This document shows positions 1 to 5,030 of a stretch of DNA of 9,428 bases, piece by piece. Under the pieces are notes generated by a model. That model was not told where the DNA came from, ran no database searches, and was given only the letters and a program-made list of their open reading frames with translations. Positions within the stretch are counted from its first letter, which is position 1. Each line of letters opens with the position of its first letter. Source of the stretch: Clostridiales bacterium (GTDB lineage: Bacteria; Bacillota; Clostridia; Peptostreptococcales; T1SED10-28). The stretch spans positions 1 to 9,428 of the forward strand of contig SLKF01000061.1 in NCBI GenBank assembly GCA_007134725.1. The letters are read 5' to 3'. The position numbers and the translations under genes were made by a program.

Positions 1-75
1 CAGCTCCCTCTGAAAAAAAGCGTCCAAGTACTCTTCAGAGATCTTCGCCCCCAATTTAAACCCTATTCAGATTTC
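1..75 (-). promoter_or_regulatory. Structured leader RNA element, copy 1 (cut by left edge)
   Basis: Read on the minus strand this is a diverged copy of the elements at 91-227 and 1245-1391. It has a hairpin with arms at 32-40 and 8-16 (one G·U pair) around the loop block GTACTTGGACGC. Against copy 2, the stem differs at two base pairs where both partners change together (T-A to C-G and G-C to A-T), which indicates selection on RNA structure. Just 5' of the hairpin, the stretch near 49-62 reads GGGTTTAAATTGGG, which resembles from memory the 5' half of class II c-di-GMP riboswitches. The 3' part and any terminator lie outside the window. It probably belongs to the leader of a leftward gene off the left edge. 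Confidence 0.5.
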
Positions 76-90
76 TTTATGCTAAAACTC

Positions 91-118
91 AAAAAACCGA
101 CCATAAAAATGGTCGGTT
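91..118 (-). terminator. Intrinsic terminator of RNA element copy 2
   Basis: Perfect 10-bp stem (95-104 with 109-118) with a four-base loop, followed on the minus strand by six U (complement of 91-96). The AACCGACC arm is the conserved 3' end of the leader element. Confidence 0.8.
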
Positions 119-227
119 ACGCTGCCAGCTCCCTTTGAGAAAAGCGTCCAGATACTTCTCAAAGATCCTCACTCCCGTTAAGGTAATACATACATACCCG
201 GTGTTTAAAAGACTAAACAGAATTTTC
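91..227 (-). promoter_or_regulatory. Structured leader RNA element, copy 2, with terminator
   Basis: Minus-strand RNA element sharing a 42-base identical block (129-170) with copy 3. In RNA order it has a conserved GAAAATTCTG, a CCGGGTAT block, GGGAGTGAGGATC, a 9-bp hairpin (156-164 with 133-141) whose loop carries TATCTGGACGC, then GGGAGCTGGCAGCGTAACCGACC, whose end forms the 5' arm of an intrinsic terminator. Because the last conserved block is also the terminator arm, an aptamer-plus-expression-platform (riboswitch or attenuator) is the natural reading. It lies downstream of the SGNH hydrolase gene and 5' of copy 1, so it would act on a gene beyond the left edge. The ligand is not known from sequence. 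A dispersed REP/MITE-like repeat is the main alternative. Confidence 0.55.
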
Positions 228-247
228 TAAAATATCGAGATTTTTTT

Positions 248-1135
248 TCATCGAAAAGCCATTGGATTTCGAACTCTCATCAGTTCCTCTGTGATCAGTT
301 GATGCCCAGTATTATTGGGGTGAGGATCAGGATTAGGAATCGGTCCCCAAACAATCGAGAAGTCCACCGCATCCTCATTACGCCGAAAGGCATTATATAC
401 GTTAGCTACACTGACTCGTCTCCCTTGATGTTTTCTCATGGTCTGATTCATAGGATGAATCAACTCTTCCATTAACTGATACAACTCCGGGGATTCCATC
501 TTACAGACCGGATTGTAGATGCTCAGGATGATGATATTGGCCTCTTCATTCAAATAATGTATTGCATTAATAATTTGAGGCCAGTGGCTTTGAAAATCTT
601 CTACGCCCAGCCACAATGCAGCTCGAAGCTCATCGTCTGCAAGGAGCTGTTGAATAATGCCATTCCATATAACTGGGCCTCCATCGACAATTTTCCCCTC
701 CAATTCACTAATGCTTTTTGCGCTGTAAGCCTTCATCATTGCTCCAATCACCGGTTGCAGGATATTGTTTCCTCCGATACTGACGGTAATTACATCCGCT
801 TCACTTACCATCCATTGGGCCATTATAGCTGTTTGATCCGTCGGATGATTAAGTCTTCCTAACAGATATTCGGTTGTCATTCCCGGCATAGCAATGTTTC
901 CATTCTCCACGACTCCCGGTACTCCCGGCACTTTCGTAAATCCAAAATTTTCGAGGTACTCGGCGTAGCCGTCAAAATACCTTTGTCCCAGATCTGCACT
1001 ATCTCCAAACGCTATGGAGTCGCCAAGATTTAAGTAAGTCCGGGCACCCATTTCCGGTCTTGCGGCCAGAGCGTTGAGTGGTAGTGCTAAAATCATTACC
1101 AATACTAGAATTAAAACAATCCCTTTTTTATTCAT
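248..1135 (-). CDS. Secreted SGNH/GDSL-type esterase or lipase
   Basis: A 295-residue secreted hydrolase of the SGNH/GDSL superfamily, whose members cleave ester bonds in lipids or acylated polysaccharides. The start is placed at 1135, not at the in-frame ATG at 1153, because GGAGGGAG sits just upstream and translation then opens with a standard signal peptide: MNKK, a hydrophobic core at about 5-20, and an ALA|AR-like cleavage site near 24. Block I is YLNLGDSIAFG with nucleophile Ser40, block II is around NIAMPG (80-85), block III is SIGGNN (119-124), and block V is DPHPN with Asp270 and His272. The full SGNH set is therefore present and the enzyme should be active outside the cell or on the cell surface. 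The substrate cannot be told from sequence. The gene stands alone, preceded by structured RNA copy 3 with its terminator, so regulated transcription read-through is likely. Confidence 0.88.
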   Translation of the reverse strand: MNKKGIVLILVLVMILALPLNALAARPEMGARTYLNLGDSIAFGDSADLGQRYFDGYAEYLENFGFTKVPGVPGVVENGNIAMPGMTTEYLLGRLNHPTDQTAIMAQWMVSEADVITVSIGGNNILQPVIGAMMKAYSAKSISELEGKIVDGGPVIWNGIIQQLLADDELRAALWLGVEDFQSHWPQIINAIHYLNEEANIIILSIYNPVCKMESPELYQLMEELIHPMNQTMRKHQGRRVSVANVYNAFRRNEDAVDFSIVWGPIPNPDPHPNNTGHQLITEELMRVRNPMAFR

Positions 1136-1244
1136 TTTCTCCCTCCAATCCATGTTTCTTTTCCGAAAAACCCGACATTTTTCATCGAATTAACGTTTTC
1201 AATCTTTCCTTTTACCTTTTCCGATTCCCCCTTTTTTTCTCATC

Positions 1245-1271
1245 AAAAAACCGACCAGTCAATGGTCGGTT
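1245..1271 (-). terminator. Intrinsic terminator of RNA element copy 3
   Basis: A 9-bp perfect stem (1249-1257 with 1263-1271) with loop of five, followed on the minus strand by six U. It lies inside the hydrolase leader, so it looks like a regulated terminator rather than the end of another gene. Confidence 0.78.
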
Positions 1272-1391
1272 ACGCTACCCACTCCCTTTGAGAAAAGCGT
1301 CCAGATACTTCTCAAAGATCCTCGCTCCCCATTTAGTGGGTATATTTATACCCGGCAATGCTTACCTTAAACTGTCCTTATCAGAATTTTC
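1245..1391 (-). promoter_or_regulatory. Structured leader RNA element, copy 3, upstream of SGNH hydrolase
   Basis: Third copy of the minus-strand leader element. It is complete and lies about 110 bases before the hydrolase start. The GAAAATTCTG block, CCGGGTAT, GGGAGCGAGGATC, 9-bp hairpin (1309-1317 with 1286-1294) and GCGTAACCGACC tail are all present, and the tail again forms the terminator arm. Ahead of the main hairpin a small extra stem, GGGTAT/ATACCC, is possible. A short pairing of AGCG before the hairpin with CGCT in its loop, kept in all copies if G·U is allowed, would make a pseudoknot. Position and terminator suggest a riboswitch or attenuator for the hydrolase; the ligand is not identified. 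The 1136-1508 gap holds nothing else that I recognise. Confidence 0.55.
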
Positions 1392-1508
1392 ACAATTTTA
1401 TATTCTGCCGTGATTTATTTCCCTTCTTTTCTCTACTTCTACATGGGAAGGTTTCAAAGATCTTCTTTTCGGGTATGTAGAAAAGAAAAACAGAAAGCAG
1501 GGGTTGTT

Positions 1509-2174
1509 ATGAATAAACAGGAAATTTTAGAAGAACTACGGTCCACCCTGTCGGGCAGGACCTTTGATGCCTTGCTCCCTCCGATTCTCTTTGCCCTGAT
1601 TAATGCATTTTTTGATTTGACCATCGCCACGGCGGGGGCTTTTGTGATTGCGGCTTTTCTGGGGATTTTTCGTTTTTTTAAAAAACAGAACTGGTTTTAC
1701 GCCCTGGGAGGCTTTCTGGCGGTATCCTTTGCGGCGGGATTTGCCTATTTTACCGGCAGTGCCGCCAATTATTTTCTCGGCTCCTTAATCAGCAGCGCCT
1801 TTTTGTTTTTCATTGCTTTGATCAGTCTGGTGATCGGAAAACCCCTGGCGGCCTGGCTGTCCCATCTGAGCCGGGGCTGGCCCCTTTCCTGGTTTTGGCG
1901 AAAGGACGTAAAACCCGCATACCGGGAGGTTACCTGGATTTGGACGATTTTACTGTTGGTTCGCTTTTTCATTAAGCTCTTCTATTTCCAGCGGGGCAGT
2001 GCCACAGAGCTGGCCTGGATCAATACAGCTTTAGGTTGGCCCATGATTGTTCCGGTTTTGATTCTCAGTTATATCTACGGTGTTTGGCGGCTGAAGAATC
2101 TGAAGGGACCGGGAGTGGAAGAGTATCAGCGGGGAGAACAGCCCCCTTGGAAAGGACAAACCCGAGGGTTTTAA
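1509..2174 (+). CDS. DUF3159-like integral membrane protein
   Basis: A 221-residue polytopic membrane protein. The start ATG at 1509 has an AGGGG-type site just upstream and opens MNKQEILEEL, a short cytosolic helix. Hydrophobic segments lie at about 20-36, 40-56, 64-80, 88-112, 142-160 and 170-192, giving about six membrane spans, and the tail is short and polar. The order of spans and the block RKDVKPAYREVTWIW followed by LLLVRFFIKLFYF match what I remember of the DUF3159 family, which is best known in Actinobacteria and has no established function. It is transcribed away from the hydrolase and convergent with the seleno-glutaredoxin gene, so the neighbours give no functional hint. Family assignment is from memory of conserved residues; membrane location is secure. 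Confidence 0.75.
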   Translation: MNKQEILEELRSTLSGRTFDALLPPILFALINAFFDLTIATAGAFVIAAFLGIFRFFKKQNWFYALGGFLAVSFAAGFAYFTGSAANYFLGSLISSAFLFFIALISLVIGKPLAAWLSHLSRGWPLSWFWRKDVKPAYREVTWIWTILLLVRFFIKLFYFQRGSATELAWINTALGWPMIVPVLILSYIYGVWRLKNLKGPGVEEYQRGEQPPWKGQTRGF

Positions 2175-2189
2175 TACCGCCGGGTTTTG
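2157..2189. terminator. Possible terminator between convergent genes
   Basis: CAAACCCG at 2157-2164 can pair with CGGGTTTTG at 2181-2189 (one bulged T) across the stop of the DUF3159 gene. Only a short interrupted T run follows on the plus strand, so termination is weakly supported. Confidence 0.3.
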
Positions 2190-2206
2190 TTGAGGAACTA
2201 TGGAAT

Positions 2207-2545
2207 TTAGGTTTCTTTAATGAATTTATGCCCGCAAGTGGGACAGGTGACTTTGATTTTTCCTTTTCCCTTTGGCACCCGCATTCTTTTATTGCAGGAT
2301 TCACAGGGGGTTACGGTGTAGTCCAGAAGGCTTTGGATCTTTTGAATATCCAGTCCAAGGACTATTTCCTCGCCGATTTTAAAGGCCGGGACCCCTTGAA
2401 GGCCCAACTGCTGAAATTCCCGGTTGGCCTCGGGATCTTCATTAACATCTTTTATTTCGTAGTCATATCCGGACCCGGAAAGAAACTCTTTCCCTTTTAT
2501 GCAGTGGGGTCAGGTTTTGGTGCTGTACATAATAATTTTTTTCAT
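2207..2545 (-). CDS. Selenocysteine-containing glutaredoxin-like protein with C-terminal zinc ribbon
   Basis: Read from the ATG at 2545 (AGGAGG eight bases upstream), the frame is open to a TAA at 2207 except for one TGA at 2510-2512. That TGA is codon 12, in the motif YSTKT-U-PHC, exactly where glutaredoxins and NrdH/YruB-like redoxins have the first Cys of CPxC. With U12 the product has 112 residues: a glutaredoxin fold at about 1-76, with active site U12-P-H-C15, EIKDVNEDPEA, the cis-proline GVP (51-53) and GEEIVLGLD. It continues into a zinc ribbon with Cys81, Cys84, Cys101 and Cys104 in a lysine-rich setting. Selenocysteine at this position is known from a clostridial glutaredoxin. A stem-loop with the expected geometry follows the TGA. 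The likely role is cytosolic thiol-disulfide or selenide exchange; the zinc ribbon suggests a docking partner (inference). The alternative, a nonsense-mutated pseudogene, is less likely because frame, SD and all motifs are intact. Confidence 0.8.
2472..2512 (-). promoter_or_regulatory. Bacterial SECIS-like hairpin directly after the UGA
   Basis: On the minus strand, GGAAAG (2493-2488) pairs with CTTTCC (2482-2477) around the loop AGTTT. This is a 6-bp upper stem with a G at the second loop base, and 22 bases separate the UGA from the loop. A lower stem GACCC/GGGTC uses the last two bases of the UGA itself (2511-2507 with 2476-2472), with a 13-base bulge on the 5' side. Published bacterial SECIS descriptions require a short apical loop with an early G about 16-37 bases after the UGA; this fits. 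SelB would bind it to deliver Sec-tRNA. Confidence 0.7.
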
Positions 2546-2606
2546 TGTCATATCCTCCTAGTTTTATGTTCTGTTTCCTTCAGCGATGGCAAACAGGGGA
2601 TCTCTA

Positions 2607-2615
2607 TGGTAAAAT
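2607..2615 (+). promoter_or_regulatory. Possible extended -10 promoter for dinB
   Basis: TGGTAAAAT fits an extended -10 (TGnTAtAAT-like), about 25 bases before the chosen dinB start. The -35 is poor. No LexA-type GAAC-N4-GTTC box is visible nearby, so SOS control is not supported. Confidence 0.35.
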
Positions 2616-2640
2616 AGGGATCAGTGAGGTGAAGGTCTCC

Positions 2641-3714
2641 ATGAGACAAATTGATAAAAACAAAGCGCTTCCCACCATCATTCATGTGGATTTAGACGCC
2701 TTTTACGCTTCCGTGGAAGAGCGGGACCGTCCCTCTTTAAAAGGGAAGCCCGTCATTGTGGGCGGCCGCAGTCATAAAGGGGTGGTGACCACAGCAAACT
2801 ACGAAGCCCGGAAATACGGGGTTCATTCCGCCATGCCCATGTTTATGGCCCGGCAAAAATGTCCCCAGGGGATTTATGTTCCCGGTCGCATGGAGCGTTA
2901 CCAGGAAGCCTCCCGGGAAGTTTTTCGTATCCTCCACAGTTTTAGTGACGTTCTTGAAAAGGTTTCCATCGATGAAGCCTATTTAGATATTACCCATCTT
3001 GAGGTAAAACCCCACAAACTCGTTGAAAAACTGAAAGAAAAAGTCTATCAAGAAACGGGACTGACTCTTTCGGTTGGGATCTCCTACAATAAGTTTCTGG
3101 CAAAACTGGCTTCTGATTGGCATAAGCCGGCGGGAGTAAAGGCGATTACCCCGGAGATGATTCCCGGTATTTTAGTGCCGCTGCCCATAAAAAAGGTTCA
3201 CGGTCTTGGTCCGAAATCCTGTACATTGTTGAATAATCTAGGTCTTTATACCATCGGTGACCTTTTGGAGCTTTCCGAGGAATTTCTAGTGGATCTTTTG
3301 GGAAAGTCCGGCCGGGAAATATACCACCGTATTCGGGGAATTGACCACCGCCCGGTCAACACCCATCGGGAAAGAAAATCCCTGGGGATTGAACGGACAT
3401 TTCCCAAGGGTACCCGAAACCGTCAGGTCTTAATTACGTATTTAGAAGATTTCTCGAAAGAACTATCCCAGGACTTAAAAGAGAAGAAACTCCATGCCCG
3501 GACCATTACCCTAAAGGTGAAGGATGAAAATTTCAAAGTGCAGAGTCGGGGGAAAACCCTTTTTCAGCATATCAATGATGCCGAGGAAATTTTCCAGGTG
3601 GCCAATCGTCTGTTTCAAGAGCTGCCCCTTGAAGAACCCCTGCGTCTGATCGGGATTACGGCTTCCAATTTACTCTCCGAGGATTTGCAGCAACTGTCCT
3701 TCTTTGATCTATAA
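2641..3714 (+). CDS. dinB: DNA polymerase IV (Y-family translesion polymerase)
   Basis: A 357-residue Y-family DNA polymerase, complete, that inserts nucleotides opposite damaged template bases and extends mismatched primers without proofreading. Near the N-terminus IIHVDLDAFYASVE carries the metal-binding Asp17 and the likely steric-gate Tyr22. YEARKYGVHSAMP (54-66) is the fingers signature. SIDEAYLD (109-116) supplies the second catalytic acidic pair, Asp111/Glu112. SVGISYNKFLAKLASDWHKP follows at about 144-163. The helix-hairpin-helix thumb (around IKKVHGLGPKS) and little-finger domain are intact. The last residues, QQLSFFDL, look like a beta-clamp binding motif. The ATG at 2641 is chosen because it puts the conserved core near residue 13; a GTG four codons earlier is possible. 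It is divergent from the seleno-glutaredoxin and ends against the convergent racemase. Confidence 0.95.
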   Translation: MRQIDKNKALPTIIHVDLDAFYASVEERDRPSLKGKPVIVGGRSHKGVVTTANYEARKYGVHSAMPMFMARQKCPQGIYVPGRMERYQEASREVFRILHSFSDVLEKVSIDEAYLDITHLEVKPHKLVEKLKEKVYQETGLTLSVGISYNKFLAKLASDWHKPAGVKAITPEMIPGILVPLPIKKVHGLGPKSCTLLNNLGLYTIGDLLELSEEFLVDLLGKSGREIYHRIRGIDHRPVNTHRERKSLGIERTFPKGTRNRQVLITYLEDFSKELSQDLKEKKLHARTITLKVKDENFKVQSRGKTLFQHINDAEEIFQVANRLFQELPLEEPLRLIGITASNLLSEDLQQLSFFDL

Positions 3715-3741
3715 CAGTATGTTTTCGATCTATAACAGTAT
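3706..3741. repeat. Short tandem duplication covering both convergent stops
   Basis: GATCTATAACAGTAT occurs at 3706-3720 and again at 3727-3741, a period of 21 bases. The first copy holds the dinB stop (TAA, 3712-3714) and the second holds the racemase stop (TAG on the minus strand, 3730-3732). It looks like a local duplication of the dinB 3' end. Confidence 0.8.
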
Positions 3742-4560
3742 ATTCCCTTCACAGGTAACCTTGACCTCGGTTTCAATTGATGCCGAGGTGACTTTTTTTG
3801 CTTTTTGATCGTAATCAATGGTAACGGCAATTTTCCCACCGGGCTGCTGAATATTCAAGCGGAGGCTTTCTTCTTTTTCCTCTGCCCATCGGAGTCCTGC
3901 TGCAAGACTTCCGGAACCACAGGAGCGTTCTTCTCGAATACTGTCAATCCCGGGAACATACACCCAGGGAGATAGGTGAATCTCTTCTCCTGTTATTTTG
4001 TAGCCAAGGGCGCCGTAGGCTTGATTGTCTCCTTCTTTTTCCAGTTTTTTAAGCAGGGAGGGAAAATCCGGTTTGGAAGTTTTCCTATCCGATAGTGGAA
4101 AGAGAAAATGGGTGATCCCTTTCATAACCACTAAGTCCCCGGTTATTTTCTCATCTCCAATCACCATTTCTCTTTTGGAGATACGGTACTCTTCCACGGG
4201 CATTTCTCCTTTTACCCGGTATGTCAGGGAGCTTGTTTTTTCCACTTCACAGGTCAACATTTTATCCACTCCGGAAAATTCTACGGGAAAGGTGCTTTTT
4301 TCTGTGCCTTCGATCCAGACTAGGTAAGCGCCTAAGGCTAGTAAGCCGTTGCCGCAGAATTCTCCTCCGCTCATTTCCATTCTTCCTTTGGCCTCGGGAT
4401 AAAGCGTTGGTGTAATGAATCCTACCTGTTCCCCGTACAAATGGGTATAGGCCATGGCTGCTTTGGCAATTTCCGGATAAGCTACTTTTTTTATTTCTGC
4501 TTCCGTAACGATTATGGTGGTGTTTTCTGAAGGACTTAACTTCACAAAGGATGCTTTCAT
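3730..4560 (-). CDS. DapF-fold amino acid racemase, CntK (histidine racemase)-like
   Basis: A 276-residue cofactor-independent racemase/epimerase of the diaminopimelate epimerase fold. The two halves each give one catalytic cysteine: MSGGEFCGNG with Cys69 and EERSCGSGSLAAG with Cys214. The start ATG at 4560 follows AAGGAGG. Details differ from housekeeping DapF and agree with what I remember of CntK, the histidine racemase of staphylopine synthesis: an N-terminal SPSENTTIIV block, GEQVGFI (43-49), the Gly-Glu-Phe before the first CGN, YVPGIDSI (201-208) and QQPGGKIAVT (238-247). A histidine or related racemase is therefore more likely than lysine biosynthesis. No nicotianamine-synthase-like (CntL) or opine dehydrogenase (CntM) gene lies beside it. 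It converges on dinB and is divergent from the CsbD-like gene. The fold is certain; the substrate is inferred. Confidence 0.82.
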   Translation of the reverse strand: MKASFVKLSPSENTTIIVTEAEIKKVAYPEIAKAAMAYTHLYGEQVGFITPTLYPEAKGRMEMSGGEFCGNGLLALGAYLVWIEGTEKSTFPVEFSGVDKMLTCEVEKTSSLTYRVKGEMPVEEYRISKREMVIGDEKITGDLVVMKGITHFLFPLSDRKTSKPDFPSLLKKLEKEGDNQAYGALGYKITGEEIHLSPWVYVPGIDSIREERSCGSGSLAAGLRWAEEKEESLRLNIQQPGGKIAVTIDYDQKAKKVTSASIETEVKVTCEGNILL

Positions 4561-4582
4561 TTACAACCCTCCTTAGATAATT

Positions 4583-4611
4583 ATTAAATTCCATCCCAGC
4601 GTGGCCTACAA
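4583..4611 (-). promoter_or_regulatory. Possible sigma-A promoter for the racemase gene
   Basis: Minus-strand TTGTAG (4611-4606), a 17-base spacer, then TTTAAT (4588-4583). The predicted start lies shortly upstream of the AAGGAGG site. The -35 matches the consensus only at TTG. Confidence 0.35.
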
Positions 4612-4633
4612 TGGCGGTTGATGTTTTGATTCG

Positions 4634-4661
4634 TTCAAAGAAATAATGGGTATTATATAAA
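4634..4661 (+). promoter_or_regulatory. Possible promoter for the CsbD-like gene
   Basis: TTCAAA (4634-4639), 16-base spacer, TATAAA (4656-4661), leaving a leader of about 55 bases rich in T before the AAAGGAGG site. Confidence 0.3.
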
Positions 4662-4722
4662 CAACTATTGGTGGTTTTTTGTTTTGTTATTATTGATTTT
4701 TTTATAGTAAAGGAGGATTCTC

Positions 4723-4911
4723 ATGGATCAAGAGAAGTTTAAATCCCAGTGGCATCATTTAAAAGATGAAATCAAAGAAAAATGGGCGGCACTCACCGAT
4801 GAAGACCTACTATACATCAGTGGTGATAAAAGTAAATTGATTGAAAAACTGCAGGAACGATATTCCCTGCCTCGAGAGACCGCAGAAAAGGAAATTCATC
4901 GAAAGCTTTAG
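4723..4911 (+). CDS. CsbD-like small stress protein
   Basis: A 62-residue acidic/basic helical protein of the CsbD family (YjbJ-like), small soluble proteins induced by general stress and of unknown biochemical role. The order is typical: KFKSQWHHLKDEIKEKWAALTDEDL, then a turn (ISGD) and KSKLIEKLQERYSLPRETAEKEI. The start has AAAGGAGG about seven bases upstream. No signal or membrane segment is present. It is a single-gene unit with its own terminator, divergent from the racemase. In Bacillus csbD is sigma-B controlled; here a convincing sigma-B promoter is not seen. Confidence 0.9.
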   Translation: MDQEKFKSQWHHLKDEIKEKWAALTDEDLLYISGDKSKLIEKLQERYSLPRETAEKEIHRKL

Positions 4912-4921
4912 TTCCTTATAA

Positions 4922-4973
4922 AACCCCTAATGTTAGTTTGCTGCACCTAGCATAAGGGGTTGTTTTGTTTTTT
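4922..4973 (+). terminator. Intrinsic terminator after the CsbD-like gene
   Basis: AACCCCT (4922-4928) pairs with AGGGGTT (4955-4961); an inner ATGTTAG/CTAGCAT stem extends it past an A/A mismatch. A T-rich tract (4960-4973) follows on the plus strand. It may also act weakly on leftward transcripts from the gene ending at 5031. Confidence 0.85.
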
Positions 4974-5030
4974 GTATATGGGGTTTTAGGGGGATATTGT
5001 TGATATGGGTCTTTCTTAAGATTTCAAATT

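Noticed and set aside
133..164. RNA element read as protein (frame giving RIFEKYLDAFLKGS)
   Set aside because: Copies 2 and 3 share the frame, but copy 1 has a one-base indel and paired stem changes, and copy 3 has an early stop. RNA conservation explains this better.
2560..2625. LexA/SOS box upstream of dinB
   Set aside because: No GAAC-N4-GTTC palindrome is present; the GAACATAAAAC on the minus strand is not a match.
4629..4644. 16-base exact match GATTCGTTCAAAGAAA shared with 7740-7755 inside the methyltransferase
   Set aside because: In the methyltransferase it encodes the FFERI block. The match does not extend, so it is treated as chance in an AT-rich region rather than a fragment of a second methyltransferase.
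4623..4653. Sigma-B-like promoter for the CsbD-like gene (GTTTTG and GGGTAT)
   Set aside because: The spacing of about 19 bases is too long for sigma-B, and most clostridia lack sigma-B. The GGGTAT is probably chance.
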